Assembly (NCBI GenBank): GCA_009760885.1
Contig: CM019699.1
Location: 44,108,768 to 44,172,767 of the forward strand
Direction: 5' to 3'
Source: Achatina immaculata
Lineage: Eukaryota > Mollusca > Gastropoda > Stylommatophora > Achatinidae
Length of the DNA stretch: 64,000 bases
The notes below the pieces were generated by a model. It was not told the DNA's origin. It made no database searches and saw only the letters and a program-made list of their open reading frames with translations. The position numbers and the translations under genes were made by a program. Positions 1 through 12,165 of the stretch are shown piece after piece (position 1 is the stretch's first letter; every line of letters begins with the position of its first letter).

Positions 1-816
1 TTCATGGAGTCTTCTCTTCTTAAATTTTACCTAAATTACATGGGGTCTTCTCTTCTTAAATTTTACATATGTTTCATGTGGCCTTCTCTTCCTAAATTTT
101 ACATATGTTTCATGTGGCCTTCTCTTCCTAAATTTTACATATATTTCATGGAGTCTTCTCTTCTTAAATTTTACATATATTTCATGGAGTCTTCTCTTCC
201 TAAATTTTACATATATTTCATGGAGCCTTCTCTTCCTAAATTTTACATATGTTTCATGTGGCCTTCTCTTCCTAAATTTTACATATGTTTCATAGGCTAT
301 TTTCTTCCTAAATTTTACATATGTTTCATGTGGCCTTCTCTTCCTAAATTTTACATCTGTTTCATGTGGCCTTCTCTTCCTAAATTTTACATATATTTCA
401 TGGAGTCTTCTCTTCCTAAATTTTACATATATTTCATGGAGTCTTCTCTTCCTAAATTTTACATATATTTCATGGATCCTTCTCTTCCTAAATTTTACAT
501 ATGCTTCATGTGGCCTTCTCTTCCTAAATTTTACATATGTTTCATAGGCTATTTTCTTCCTAAATTTTACATATGTTTCATGTGGCCTTCTCTTCCTAAA
601 TTTTACATATGTTTCATGTGGCCTTCTCTTCCTAAATTTTACATATGTTTCATAGGCTCTTTTCTTCCTAAATTTTACATATGTTTCATAGGGTCTTTTC
701 TTCCTAAATTTTACATATGTTTCATAGGGTCTTTTCTTACTAAATTTTACATATGTTTCATAGGGTCTTTTCTTACTAAATTTTACATATGTTTCATGGG
801 ATCTCCTATTCCTAAA
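1..816. repeat. 36-bp minisatellite, about 22 units
   Basis: A 36-bp unit with core TCTTCCTAAATTTTACATAT repeats to about 816 and probably starts left of the window. Unit variants (GGAGTCTTC, GTGGCCTTC, AGGCTATTT) occur in runs, as expected from local duplication. Because 36 is divisible by three, one frame stays open and reads as a 12-residue peptide repeat ending ..KFYICF; I regard this as non-coding. Confidence 0.95.
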
Positions 817-844
817 CTTTCACATTCCCTTCTTTCTCATTTAT

Positions 845-1150
845 AAAAAATGGGCCCCTGGGCCCCTGCTGCTTCTACGTGCGTATTCTCTCGTGAAAGT
901 TGCACCACTAACTCTTATGCACAGTTTTTTGGCCCTTGATACACTATCAAAACTCAAGTTTTTGCCTTCCTCAATGCACTTTCATATCCACATTTCAAGG
1001 ATAAAATTTGTTTTTTTTTTCATTGTTAATAGTCCGTGTAGGAGTGCGTGTGTGTTTTCACATAAGGTAGACAGAGGTGTATGGTGCAGTTTTACAAAGT
1101 GAGGAGGGAGGGAGTAAGGTGAGAAAAAAACGAATAGAAAGTATGAGAAT
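845..1150. other. Unassigned spacer
   Basis: No gene, splice-supported exon or recognisable repeat is seen. It is flanked by the 36-bp array and the 3' region of a Penelope-like relic. The short frames on both strands have no recognisable domain. Confidence 0.5.
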
Positions 1151-1975
1151 GTATAAATGAAAAACATACAACATCCGATATTTCGGCTTGAGTCTTATTC
1201 GAGGATACATACACAACGAAACAAAAACACGAAGAACTTATCTGAATGTGTCTTCTTCCAAGTATGAAACAGAAATGTGTGTAGTAGAAGGGAGAAGGAA
1301 AGACCACGCTACCTCCAAACAAAAGATGCCCGATAGAGCCAATCGTAAAGAAGAGGTGGAGAGAGAGAGAGGAGAACAAGTGGGAGAAAGGGGCGGGGGA
1401 AGGCAATAGAAACATGATAGCCGCTAGAGGTGTCGGGGAGGGGGGGAAGAGGAGGGAAAAGGGGACGCGGAGAGATAATGAATGAAGAACATAAACACTT
1501 GCAAGGAGAAAATGTGAAACTGGTGAATAGGACAAGACCAATATGTTGGCAGAGAAGAAAATAGGGTGGTGGTAGGGAGGAGTAACGTATAGAAAGAAAG
1601 TAGAGTTTTAAAAAAAAAAGGCCAGTGGAAAAATAAAGAAGTTACAGAAAGCTGAAGACATTGTTAATTCCAGCTGGGTGGAGACAGCCAGTCTGGAAAA
1701 TAAGGCGCTGTTCTAGGACCCTCCGAGATCATACATCAGCAGAACAAGAGCTGATCGCACTAACAGAAATGTCCTGTTTGCCCCTGTGGTTGCTAAGGCA
1801 AAAATGTTTAGCCACAGGTGTCCAGGCCCTCTTAGAAATATCACTGAGATGGTGGCGAAATCGATCTCCTAACCGTAAGCCAGTCTCCCCTATGTACTTC
1901 AAACCGCAACGTTTGCACATGATAGCATAAATAACATTCCGTGAAGTACAGGCGTTTTCACACAAAAGCATGTAA
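1150..1975 (-). mobile_element. Penelope-like element relic (GIY-YIG end)
   Basis: The minus strand at 1729-1971 encodes a GIY-YIG endonuclease segment. It contains NVIYAIMCKRCGLKYIGETG, then LRLGDRFRHHL and the NHRGK motif, which is typical of the C-terminal nuclease of Penelope-like elements. The downstream untranslated part contains a diverged copy of the PLE terminal motif (near 1165-1195, 'atttcggcttgagtcttatt'), also seen in better form near 10790 and 42910. The reverse transcriptase is missing, so this is a 5'-truncated relic. It is more diverged than the copies near 10.7, 40 and 43 kb. Confidence 0.8.
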
Positions 1976-2324
1976 TAAATGTGTTACATATGAATGAAAG
2001 ACGAGGAAAACAGCAAGAAAGACGACTCACACTCCTGTACATCTGCATGTCACTGTAGTCAAATTTCTTATACATATTTTAGTTCACACTTAGCTTCCGC
2101 AAGGTTAAGTAGTTTTAAGTATGCACAACACTTCCTCTCAAGTGATTGCGTTAAATGTTTGAAAGTCAGATATGATAAAGAAAGACATATTAAATTTCTA
2201 AAAAAAGCTAAAAAATAAACTCCCTGGAAAATCTGTTTTGAAATGACAGTAAACAACGGGTCCATGAAAGTAGTCATCGCACACACTGGCTACTACAGCG
2301 GGAACAAAACTGTCTAGAAATGAG
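1976..2324. other. Unassigned spacer
   Basis: AT-rich unique-looking sequence between a Penelope relic and an RTE-X fragment. No gene or repeat is recognised. Confidence 0.45.
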
Positions 2325-2515
2325 ATCTTATCTTATATCTTATATCCTTCCCGTGCCGTTAAACGTCACATAGGGCTCACAAAGTAGATCGCCAATTTTT
2401 CCTGTCTTCAGCGAGTCTTTCAACCTCATCAAGGGATTTTATGCCTGTTAATTTGGCCTCTCTTAACAATGTTATCTTCAGAGTTTCACGCGATCTGCCT
2501 CTTTTTAGAGATGAG
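2325..2515 (-). mobile_element. RTE-X LINE 3' end fragment
   Basis: The minus strand encodes part of the element's C-terminus ([20 protein letters not shown], then [13 protein letters not shown]) and ends in the same TATAAGATAAG-type terminal repeat as the copies at 13.1, 14.8 and 27.5 kb. It is strongly 5' truncated, as expected for target-primed reverse transcription. Confidence 0.85.
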
Positions 2516-2524
2516 ATCACTACG

Positions 2525-2632
2525 TCGGAAACAAAACATAATGTGGACACTTGACAGTTATGGCGAGAACAAAGCGTAATGTGGGGAATTGACATTTATG
2601 GTGAGAACAAAATATAGTGTGGAGGCTTGACA
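2525..2632. repeat. Three-copy 38-bp repeat
   Basis: Three diverged copies of a unit containing 'aacaaaacataatgtgg' and 'ttgacagttatgg' lie directly before the 44-bp array. Confidence 0.7.
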
Positions 2633-3182
2633 TGTGTCTGAAATCATGTTCTAGCTGCACCAAATAATATACTAGGCGTGTCTGAAATCATGTTCTAGCT
2701 GCACCAGATAATATACTACGTGTGTCTGAAATCATGTTCTAGCTGCACCAAATAATATACTAGGCGTGTCTGAAATCATGTTCTAGCTGCACCAGATAAT
2801 ATACTACGTGTGTCTGAAATCATGTTCTAGCTGCACCAAATAATATACTACGTGTGTCTGAAATCATGTTCTAGCTGCACCAAATAATATACTACGTGTG
2901 TCTGAAATCATGTTCTAGCTGCACCAAATAATATACTACGTGTGTCTGAAATCATGTTCTAGCTGCACCAAATAATATACTACGTGTGTCTGAAATCATG
3001 TTCACGCTGCACTAGATAATATACTACGTGTGTCTGAAATCATGTTCTAGCTGCACCAAATAATATACTACGTGTGTCTGAAATCATGTTCTAGCTGCAC
3101 CAAATAATATACTAGGCGTGTCTGAAATCATGTTCTCGCTGCACCAGATAATATACTACGTGTGCCTGAAATCATGTTCTAG
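2632..3182. repeat. 44-bp minisatellite, about 12 units
   Basis: The unit begins GTGTCTGAAATCATGTTCTA and contains GCTGCACCAAATAATATAC. Spacing is exactly 44 bp. Early copies alternate two unit types (ending AGGC or ACGT), and later copies are nearly homogeneous. Confidence 0.95.
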
Positions 3183-3289
3183 TTTCATACGGGAAATGAA
3201 AAATTAAACTTACTGACCCATTATTTCCAACCCTTAGGGTTGCAAACCAACCTAGGTAACTAGTGCTCTCTATTCCCTTACAGTGTTTT

Positions 3290-6200
3290 CCCTCACTGAC
3301 TGAGGTGTTTGGTGTCACTTACTGGGTTGTTTGGCCCCAATGGCTGGGGTCTTTGGCACCACTTACTGAAATGTTTGGCCCCACTGACTGAGGTGTTTGG
3401 CCCCATGGACTGGGTGATTGGAGTGTTTGCCTCACTTACTGGATGAATATGGTGTTTGGTCTCATGGACTTGGTTACCAAAAGATTTGGTCCCACTGACA
3501 TTATTCCTGAGGTGTTTGGTTCCACTGACTGGGTGACTGAAGTGTTTGGTTCCACTGACAGGGTGACTGAAGTGTTTGGTTTCTCTAACTGGGTGACTGA
3601 AGTGTTTGGTTCTTCTAACTGGGTGACTGAAGTGTTTGGTTCCACTAACTGGGTGACTGAAGTGTTTGGTTCCACTAACTGGGTGACTGAAGTGTTTGGT
3701 TCCACTAACTGGGTGATTGAAGTGTTTGGTTCTTCTAACTGGGTGACTGAAGTGTTTGGTTCCACTAACTGGGTGACTGAAGTGTTTGGTTCCACTAACT
3801 GGGTGACTGAAGTGTTTGGTTCCACTAACTGGGTGGCTGAGGTGTTTGGTTCCACTAACTGGGTGACTGAGGTGTTTGGTTCCACTAACTGGGTGACTGA
3901 AGTGTTTGGTTCCACTGACTGGGTGACTGAGGTGTTTGGTTCTTCTAACTGGGTGACTGAAGTGTTTGGTTCCACTAACTGTTTGATTGAGGTGTTTGGT
4001 TCCACTAACTAGGTGACTGAAGTGTTTGGTTCCACTAACTGGGTGACTGAAATGTTTGGTTCCACTAACTGGGTGACTGAAGTGTTTGGTTACACTAACT
4101 GGGTGACTGAAGTGTTTGGTTCCACTGACTGGGTGACTGAAGTGTTTGGTTCCTCTAACTGGGTGACTGAAGTGTTTGGTTCCACTAACTCGGTGACTGA
4201 AGTGTTTGGTTCCACTAACTGAGTGACTGAAGTGTTTGGTTCCTCTAACTGGGTGACTGAAGTGTTTGGTTCTTCTAACTGGGTGACTGAAGTGTTTGGT
4301 TCCACTAACTGGGTGACTGAAGTGTTTGGTTCTACTAACTGGGTGACTGAAGTGTTTGGTTCCACTAACTGGGTGGCTGAGGTGTTTGGTTCCACTAACT
4401 GGGTGACTGAGGTGTTTGGTTCCACTAACTGGGTGACTGAAGTGTTTGGTTCCACTGACTGGGTGACTGAGGTGTTTGGTTCTTCTAACTGGGTGACTGA
4501 AGTGTTTGGTTCCACTAACTGTTTGATTGAGGTGTTTGGTTCCACTAACTAGGTGACTGAAGTGTTTGGTTCCACTAAATGGGTGACTGAAGTGTTTGGT
4601 TCCACTAACTGGATGACTGAAGTGTTTGGTTCCACTAACTGGGTGACTGAAGTGTTTGGTTCCACTGACTGGGTGACTGAAGTGTTTGGTTCCTCTAAAT
4701 GGGTGACTGAAGTGTTTGGTTCCACTAACTGGGTGACTGAAGTGTTTGGTTCCTCTAACTAGGTGACTGAAGTGTTTGGTTCCACTAAATGGGTGACTGA
4801 AGTGTTTGGTTCCACTAACTGGATGACTGAAGTGTTTGGTTCCACTAACTGGGTGACTGAAGTGTTTGGTTCCACTGACTGGGTGACTGAAGTGTTTGGT
4901 TCCTCTAAATGGGTGACTGAAGTGTTTGGTTCCACTAACTGGGTGACTGAAGTGTTTGGTTCCTCTAACTGAGTGACTGAAGTGTTTGGTTCCACTAACT
5001 GGTTGACTGAAGTGTTTGGTTCTACTAACTGGGTGACTGAAGTGTTTGGTTCCTCTAAATGGGTGACTGAAGTGTTTGGTTCCACTAACTAGGTGACTGA
5101 AGTGTTTGGTTCCTCTAACTGGATGACTGAAGTGTTTGGTGCCACTAACTGGGTGACTGAAGTGTTTGGTTCCTCTAACTGGATGACTGAAGTGTTTGGT
5201 GCCACTAACTGGGTGACTGAAGTGTTTGGTTCCACTAACTGGGTGAATGAAGTGTTTGGTTCCACTAACTTGGTGACTGAAGTGTTTGGTTCCACTAACT
5301 GGGTGACTGAAGTGTTTGGTTCCACTAACTGGGTGACTGAAGTGTTTGGTTCCACTAACTGGGTGACTGAAGTGTTTGGTTTCACTAACTGGGTGACTGA
5401 AGTGTTTGGTTCCACCAACTGGGTGACTGAAGTGTTTGGTTCCACTAACTGGGTGACTGAAGTGTTTGGTTCCACTAACTGGGTGACTGAAGTGTTTAGC
5501 TCCACTAACTGGGTGACTGAAGTGTTTAGCTCCACTGACTAGGTGACTGAAGTGTTTGGTTCTTCTAACTGGGTGACTGAAGTGTTTGGTTCCACTAACT
5601 GGGTGACTGAAGTGTTTGGTTCCACTAACTGGGTGACTGAAGTGTTTAGCTCCACTAACTGGGTGACTGAAGTGTTTAGCTCCACTGACTAGGTGACTGA
5701 GGTGTTTGATTCCACTAACTGGGTGACTGAAGTGTTTGGTTCCTCTAACTGGGTGACTGAAGTGTTCGGTTCCACTAACTGTTTGATTGAGGTGTTTGGT
5801 TCCACTAACTGGTTGACTGAAGTGTTTCGTTCCACTAACTGGGTGACTGAAGTGTTTAGCTCCACTGACTAGGTGACTGAGGTGTTTGATTCCACTAACT
5901 GGGTGACTGAAGTGTTTGGTTCCTCTAACTGGGTGACTGAAGTGTTTGGTTCCACTAACTGTTTGATTGAGGTGTTTGGTTCCACTAACTGGGTGACTGA
6001 AGTGTTTGGTTCCACTAACTGGGTGACTGAAGTGTTTAGCTCCACTAACTGGGTGACTGAAGTGTTTAGCTCCACTGACTAGGTGACTGAGGTGTTTGAT
6101 TCCACTAACTGGGTGACTGAAGTGTTTGGTTCCTCTAACTGGGTGACTGAAGTGTTCGGTTCCACTAACTGTTTGATTGAGGTGTTTGGTTCCACTAACT

Positions 6201-7770
6201 GGTTGACTGAAGTGTTTCGTTCCACTAACTGGGTGACTGAAGTGTTTAGCTCCACTGACTAGGTGACTGAGGTGTTTGATTCCACTAACTGGGTGACTGA
6301 AGTGTTTGGTTCCTCTAACTGGGTGACTGAAGTGTTTGGTTCCACTAACTGTTTGATTGAGGTGTTTGGTTCCACTAACTGGGTGACTGAAGTGTTTGGT
6401 TCCACTAACTGGGTGACTGAAGTGTTTGGTTCCACTAACTGGGTGACTGAAGTGTTTGGTTCCACTAACTGGGTGACTGAAGTGTTTGGTTACACTAACT
6501 GGGTGACTGAAGTGTTTGGTTCTACTAACTGAGTGACTGAAATCTTTGGTTCCACTAACTAGGTGACTGAAGTGTTTGGTTCCACTAACTGGGTGACTGA
6601 AGTGTTTGGTGCCACTAACTGGGTGACTGAGGTGTTTAGCTCCACTAACTGGGTGACTGAGGTGTTTGGTTCCACTAACTGTGTGACTTAGGTGTTTGGT
6701 TCCACTGACTGGGTGACTGAGGTGTTTGGTTCCTCTAACTGGGTGACTGAAGTGTTTGGTTCCACTAACTGGGTGACTGAAGTATTTAGCTCCACTAACT
6801 GGGTGACTGAGGTGTTTATCTCCACTGAAATGATGACTGAGGTGTTTGGTTCCATTAATATTGTGCCTAAGGTCTTTTGCTCCACTGACTGTTTGATTGA
6901 GATGTTTGATTCCACTGACTGTTTGATTGAGGTGTTTGGTTCCATTGACTGTTTGATTGAGGTGTTTGGTTCCACTGACTGTTTGATTGAGATGTTTGGT
7001 TCCATTGACTGTTTGATTGAGGTGTTTGGTTCCACTGACTGTTTGATTGAGGTGTTTGATTCCACTGACTGTTTGATTGAGGTGTTTGGTTCCACTGACT
7101 GTTTGATTGAGGTGTTTGGTTCCATTGACTAAGTAATTGAAGTGTTTGGTTTCATTGACTAAGTGATTGAAGCGTTTGTTCCACTGACTAAGTGATTGAA
7201 GTGTTTGGTTCCATTGACTAAGTGATTGAAGTGTTTGGTTCCAATGACTAAGTGACTGAAGTGTTTGGTTATATTGATTAAGTGATTGAAGTATTTGGTT
7301 CCATTGACTAAGTGATTGAAGTGTTTGGTTCCATTGACTAAGTGATTGAAGTGTTTGGTTCCATTGACTAAGTAATTGAAGTGTTTGGTTCCATTGACTA
7401 AGTGATTGAAGTGTTTTGCTCCATTGACTAAGTGATTGAAGTGTTTTGTTCCATTGACTAAGTGATTGAAGTGTTTGGTTCCACTGACTGGGTGATTGAG
7501 ATGTTTGGTTCCACTAACTGGGTGACTGAAGTGTTTGGTTCCACTGACTGTTTGATTGAGGTGTTTGGTTCCACTGACTGTTTGATTGAGGTGTTTGGTT
7601 CCATTGACTGTTTGATTGAGGTGTTTGGTTCCACTGACTGTTTGATTGAGGTGTTTGGTTCCACTGACTGTTTGATTGAGATGTTTGGTTCCACTGACTG
7701 TTTGATTGAGGTGTTTGGTTCCACTGACTGTTTGATTGAGGTGTTTGGTTCCATCGTCCGTATCATTTGA
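3290..7770. repeat. 30-bp minisatellite, 4.5 kb, with higher-order units
   Basis: About 149 units of a 30-bp motif with core GTGACTGAAGTGTTTGGTT. Higher-order repeats are visible: a 210-bp block (4553-4762) is repeated at 4763-4972, a 390-bp period links 5701 to 6091 and 5881 to 6271, and a 540-bp period links 3841 to 4381. From about 6880 the units change to a GTTTGATTGAG variant, and around 7130-7490 to an AAGTGATTGAAG variant, then back. Open frames of up to 189 residues exist on both strands because the period is ten codons. Scattered stop-creating variants occur as often as other changes, which argues against coding. Confidence 0.95.
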
Positions 7771-7904
7771 GGGAGTAGGATTTTTTATTGAAGGTGAGTA
7801 GGAACAATAGCCCAAATACTTCCATCTCCATGTGAATTGTACAGAATGATTTTTGATCGGAAACTTTTTTTACTCTAGGGAGATCATTTATGCTTTTCAT
7901 ATTT

Positions 7905-8190
7905 GTAAGACATTTATGCTTTCATTATAGAAAGTTCTGACATAGCTTTTGTTTTAAGGAAAGATTATTCATGGTTTCATTATAGAAAGTTCTGGGCTAG
8001 CTTTTCTTCTAAGGAAAGATTACTCATGCTTTCATTATAGAAAGTTCTGACATAGCTTTTCTTCTAAGGAAAGATTACTCATGCTTTCATTATAGAAAGT
8101 TCTGACATAGCTTTTCTTCTAAGGAAAGATTACTCATGCTTTCATTATAGAAAGTTCTGACATAGCTTTCGCTAAGGAAAAGGTATTCAT
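7905..8190. repeat. 55-bp minisatellite, about 5 units
   Basis: Copies of a 55-bp unit containing 'ctttcattatagaaagttct' are spaced exactly 55 bp apart (7931, 7986, 8041, 8096, 8151). The first copy is the most diverged and the last is truncated. Confidence 0.92.
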
Positions 8191-8655
8191 GCTTTTAAAC
8201 TTTAGTGTACAAATGTTAAATAATTTTATACTATATTTTTGACTTTGTATTATATTTTGTCATGTTTGAGTGGATAGGTTGTACGGATAACTTTTCTTTA
8301 GGCGTGAACCTAGATTGATTTATTCCTAAACACGTATACTTCGATGTGTGCCACATAGAACAGATGCTATATGGAACTACTGCTATATTGGACAGATGCT
8401 ATACGTAACTGCTGCTACAACGAACAAAGTCCTAGAACCAAAAAACGTTCGTTCCCAACACACCCCACTGTCCTGTTAGAACAGAGCATTATTTTAATGG
8501 GTCTTTGCTCATACTAAGGGACGATATCAGCACCGGGCCGGGCTACCTTACCTACTTTAGCTTAACCAAAAAACTAGGTAGATTAACTGATCTCAGACCA
8601 GAATCGAACGATCCACCTTCGTCTTGAGAAATAGCTGATATTTGATATTCCACAG
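8191..8655. other. Unassigned spacer with tRNA-like trace
   Basis: No gene is seen. Around 8595-8635 the minus strand contains a B-box-like GTTCGATTC, hinting at an old tRNA-derived SINE. I could not define an A box or ends. Confidence 0.3.
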
Positions 8656-8868
8656 ACAAAGTTATTACTCCCACAGTCATGTACGAAAGACAAAGTTATT
8701 ACTCCCACAGTCATGTAAGAAAGACAAAGTTATTACTCCCACAGTCATATACGAAAGACAAAGTTATTACTCCCACAGTCATGTAAGAAAGACAAAGTTA
8801 TTACTCCCACAGTCATGTAAGAAAGACAAAGTTATTACTCCCACAGTCATGTAAGAAAGACAAAGAAG
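8655..8868. repeat. 34-bp minisatellite, about 6 units
   Basis: The unit contains GACAAAGTTATTACTCCCAC followed by AGTCATGTAAGAAA. It repeats every 34 bp with almost no divergence, so amplification is recent. Confidence 0.95.
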
Positions 8869-8904
8869 AGAGCAAAGGAAACAGGAACTGAACAGAAAAA
8901 TTGT

Positions 8905-9120
8905 TGTTTCAGAAAACAAGCGATGCAGATTTCGGTAATAGAAATGTAGTTCTAAAATATATGTTTCAGAAAACAAGCGATGCAGTTTTCGCTATAGGAA
9001 ATGTAGTTCTAAAATATGTGTTTCAGAAAACAAACGATGCAGATTTCGGTATAAGAAATGTAGTTCTAAAATATGTGTTTCAGAGAACAAGCGATGCAGT
9101 TTTCGGTGTAAGAAAGAAAA
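8905..9120. repeat. 57-bp minisatellite, about 4 units
   Basis: The unit contains TTTCAGAAAACAAGCGATGC and GAAATGTAGTTCTAAAATAT, with starts at 8907, 8964 and further 57-bp steps. Confidence 0.92.
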
Positions 9121-10190
9121 CAATACTACATTAAAGGTTTCTGGGAGTAAACATGTGCATGAACCCCAGGAATAGTTCAAACTAAAATGAAAGGAGACAT
9201 CAGACAAATAAGCTACATGCAAAGCAGACATGAAACAAATAAGCTACATGCACTTGTATAGTGATTACAGATTTTCTCGAGTTTCATTTTTTTTCAGAAT
9301 TAAAAATTCCCATATTTCGTTGTTACACTGTGAGAGTACATCCACACTAGATTTTAAAAAATATTTGCAAGCAATTAAAAAAAAAACCGTTAATTAATCA
9401 CGCTAAACAAAAATTGTCATCCAACAATGTTACACCCCCGTGTGTGCACAATTTGAAGAGCTGTACTTGAGCGTCCAAGTGTTTGTGTCGCATGTTGTCT
9501 GCACGTCTGTACCAGCATCTCTTTTTTGTTACTTATTTTTCGTTTGATTGGTTGGATGAAAACGGAAAAGTTTATCGTGACACATGAGACAAAACATTGA
9601 CTAACAGCGCTTAATTAACTCTTGAATCGTGAAGGGTATCATGTAGTGCCGTGAACGCAGTTTCCTAATTGCTCTTAATTTAAAAAATGACAACGTAAAG
9701 AGACACTTCTCGCAGTCACTAACTTATAAACTAAGAATGGAAAAATATAAATTTTTAAATTCACGTCTATTTTAAAACAACGAAGGCATATTACATTAGA
9801 AAAAAACTCTGAAAGTATTTATTAAATTGTGATTAGTGAGCAACAACATAATCCGTCATACTTTTGTTTTGTTTCCATAAAGATTGTCAACTTGCTTTTC
9901 TTATGCAAAAATTCAGCCATTATTTTTATACTTATTTATTTTTATTTTATAATGACCCCAGTAACCAGTGCAGTAGATCTGGTATTTTTTGTAGAAGTGA
10001 CGCTGATAACAAAGTGATTACAAAATCTATGAATGTTTTTCATTTACTTTAGTCCAGTGTTTCTCCCCATACAACATTTTCACCTTATGTTGGAATCTCA
10101 TTCCCGACTCTATAATACTGGCTTCAGTCCCAGCACTGGCATTTTTTTCTGGTACACACCAAAAACGCCCCGGTGTCCACCCAGCCTCTA
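9121..10190. other. Unassigned AT-rich spacer
   Basis: About 1.1 kb of AT-rich sequence. Apart from a two-copy 18-bp repeat at 9207-9252 (ACAAATAAGCTACATGCA) I see no gene, RNA or transposon. Confidence 0.5.
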
Positions 10191-10192
10191 AA

Positions 10193-10660
10193 AATGGGTA
10201 CCAGAGAAATTTGGGCAGGTAAACGTGGCCAACTGTTGAAGCCAACAGCTGCTGAAGAAGTAGCATCTGTTAAAGAAGACAATCAATTTGCATACCTTGG
10301 CAGCTACACAGACCAGGATGGTGACACCAGCACGGAAGTTAGAATTAGAATTGCAAAAGCAGCATCGATCTTCAAGAATCTTGAGAACACATGGCATTCA
10401 AAAGTTATAAGTACAAAAACCAAGTTAAGATTATTCAATTCAAATGTAATATCCACCCTCATTTATGCATGTGAAAGCTGGAAAACAACTAAAGAAACAG
10501 ACAAGAAATTAGACTCTTTCGAAAACAAATGCCCAAGGAAAATACTCGGTATAAAGTGGAATGAATTCAAGAACAACGCAGTGATCAGACAGATGAGCAA
10601 ACAACAACTTGTCTCATGGGTGATCAGAAAAAGAATGTGGACATATGTTGGTCATACAGT
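10193..10660 (+). mobile_element. RTE-X LINE fragment, left part
   Basis: The + strand encodes the region after the reverse transcriptase of an RTE-X-type LINE. Recognisable segments are [45 protein letters not shown] and [13 protein letters not shown], all matching the element at 27.5 kb. It ends in '..acatatgttggtcat', and the element resumes at about 11903. A Penelope-like insertion separates the two halves. Confidence 0.85.
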
Positions 10661-11902
10661 AATTAATGTACATGTATACAACTATACACGAAGCACCGCA
10701 GTAAAGCTGTGATACCAAAATGTATAAACTAGGAAAAAAACAGTAGGAGCAGCTTCATTACTTAACGACTACAAAGTTGTGACGTTTCAGCGAGAGCCTT
10801 AATCATATAAAAACATACAGGACGAAGAAATAAAGAGAGGAGATAAAGTATAGATTCACATGAATCCTACATTAAAAAAAATAATGAATAGAGCACATAG
10901 ATGTAACTGAAAGAAGATGTGGCTTGTCCGACGCTGTATGTCAGAAATGGGCATGGTAAAGTGTAGAGACTGTTTAAATGGAGACCTGTGATGTGTGGTC
11001 GGTGGTTCGTAACTGTGGGTGGTGGGTGGGGAAACCGTTGAGGGGAGAGAGTGTGATACAATGTTAGCCTAGCCAGGAGAATGTGAAATAGATCATTATA
11101 GTTAGGGTTGAGGGGTTGTAATGTGATGCTGTGAAGAGGTTCTGACTATGTGTAATAAGTGAGAAGGGAGTGGAGAGGGATTATAATTGTTGAAGAAGAG
11201 AATGTTATGTGTAGATGAATAGCGAGTTTAACTCGTGTGGTTCCAGCGTCCCATAATCCTGAATGTGGCGGTTCTCAAGCGCTAGACGGCTTGTGTCATT
11301 TGCGTGACATTGCTTGATGGCTGTTACTAGAAAATCATGTTTGTCTCTGTGGTTGGGGCCTTTGGAACTGGTTTCAAAGCATGCTGGGCGATATCGTACA
11401 GATGTTTCTGCATGCGGGCCCCTAATCTGAGGCCAGTCTCAACAATATACATTATCCTGCATCTTTTGCATACGATGACATATATCACATTACGAGACTC
11501 GCATGTGAATCCCTCATGAAGAGTGAGGATAGTTTTAGAAGCATTCAGAAAAAAAGCCTGTTACTCCATCTGACAGAGTTAAGTTAGTACTGCCTTTCCA
11601 CCCGCATGGTCAGATGGTTAAGAAAATTCTTTATCGTCATCTGGCACTAATCCAACTCGACCCCGACACTCGCGACATTTTCTCTGATCCACGCCTGCTG
11701 GCATACAAACGTGAGCCAAACCTTAAGGACATCCTCGTCCACAGCCACTTGAAGCAGAGCCTTACATATGTTGGCACCAGAAAATGTAACCGCCCCTTCT
11801 GCGTTACCTGCCCTGTAGTCTGTAAAACGAAAATGAATACCTTTCCCAAAACTATCCTCACTCTTCAATAAAGCTGCTCCTACATTTTTACTAGTTTATA
11901 CA
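10661..11902. mobile_element. Penelope-like element inserted in RTE-X, inverted halves
   Basis: Two opposed pieces are joined. On the minus strand, 10700 to about 11530 carries the GIY-YIG end (degenerate) and its 3' untranslated region, with the terminal motif near 10790-10800. On the + strand, about 11560-11871 encodes the upstream linker ([37 protein letters not shown]). The host RTE-X resumes within a duplicated 'tatgtyggtca', giving a target duplication of about 12 bp. A terminal 'tgtataaactagg'-type motif lies near both ends. No reverse transcriptase is present, so the copy is dead. Confidence 0.8.
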
Positions 11903-12165
11903 TTATGTCGGTCACGTGATGAGAAGAAACAATCAGAGAATCTCCAAACAAGCTATTAAGTGGAACACAACAGGCCGAAGAAAAAGAGGTCCACCACGTG
12001 AAACTATAAAGAGGACATTGTTGAGAGGTCAGTTTAGTAGACATAACATCCGTTGATGAGATTGAAAAACTCGCCTAAGACAGGAAATCTGAGCGAACTA
12101 CCATGCGGGCCCTATTTGACGTTTAACTGCACGGAAAGGATGTAAGATATATAGTATAACGCCTT
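11903..12165 (+). mobile_element. RTE-X LINE fragment, right part
   Basis: This continues the RTE-X frame broken at about 10660: YVGHVMRRNNQRIS, then [24 protein letters not shown] sequence with later frame breaks. It ends in the RTE-X terminus 'ggatgtaagatatatag'. Together with 10193-10660 it forms one old 5'-truncated copy. Confidence 0.82.

Noticed and set aside
4..846. 280-residue open frame on the left array
   Set aside because: It is a 36-bp tandem repeat read in the one stop-free frame; no signal peptide, start context or splice support.
3436..7815. Multiple repeat-protein frames on both strands of the 30-bp array
   Set aside because: Mirror-image frames on both strands and recurrent stop variants indicate a period effect, not coding.
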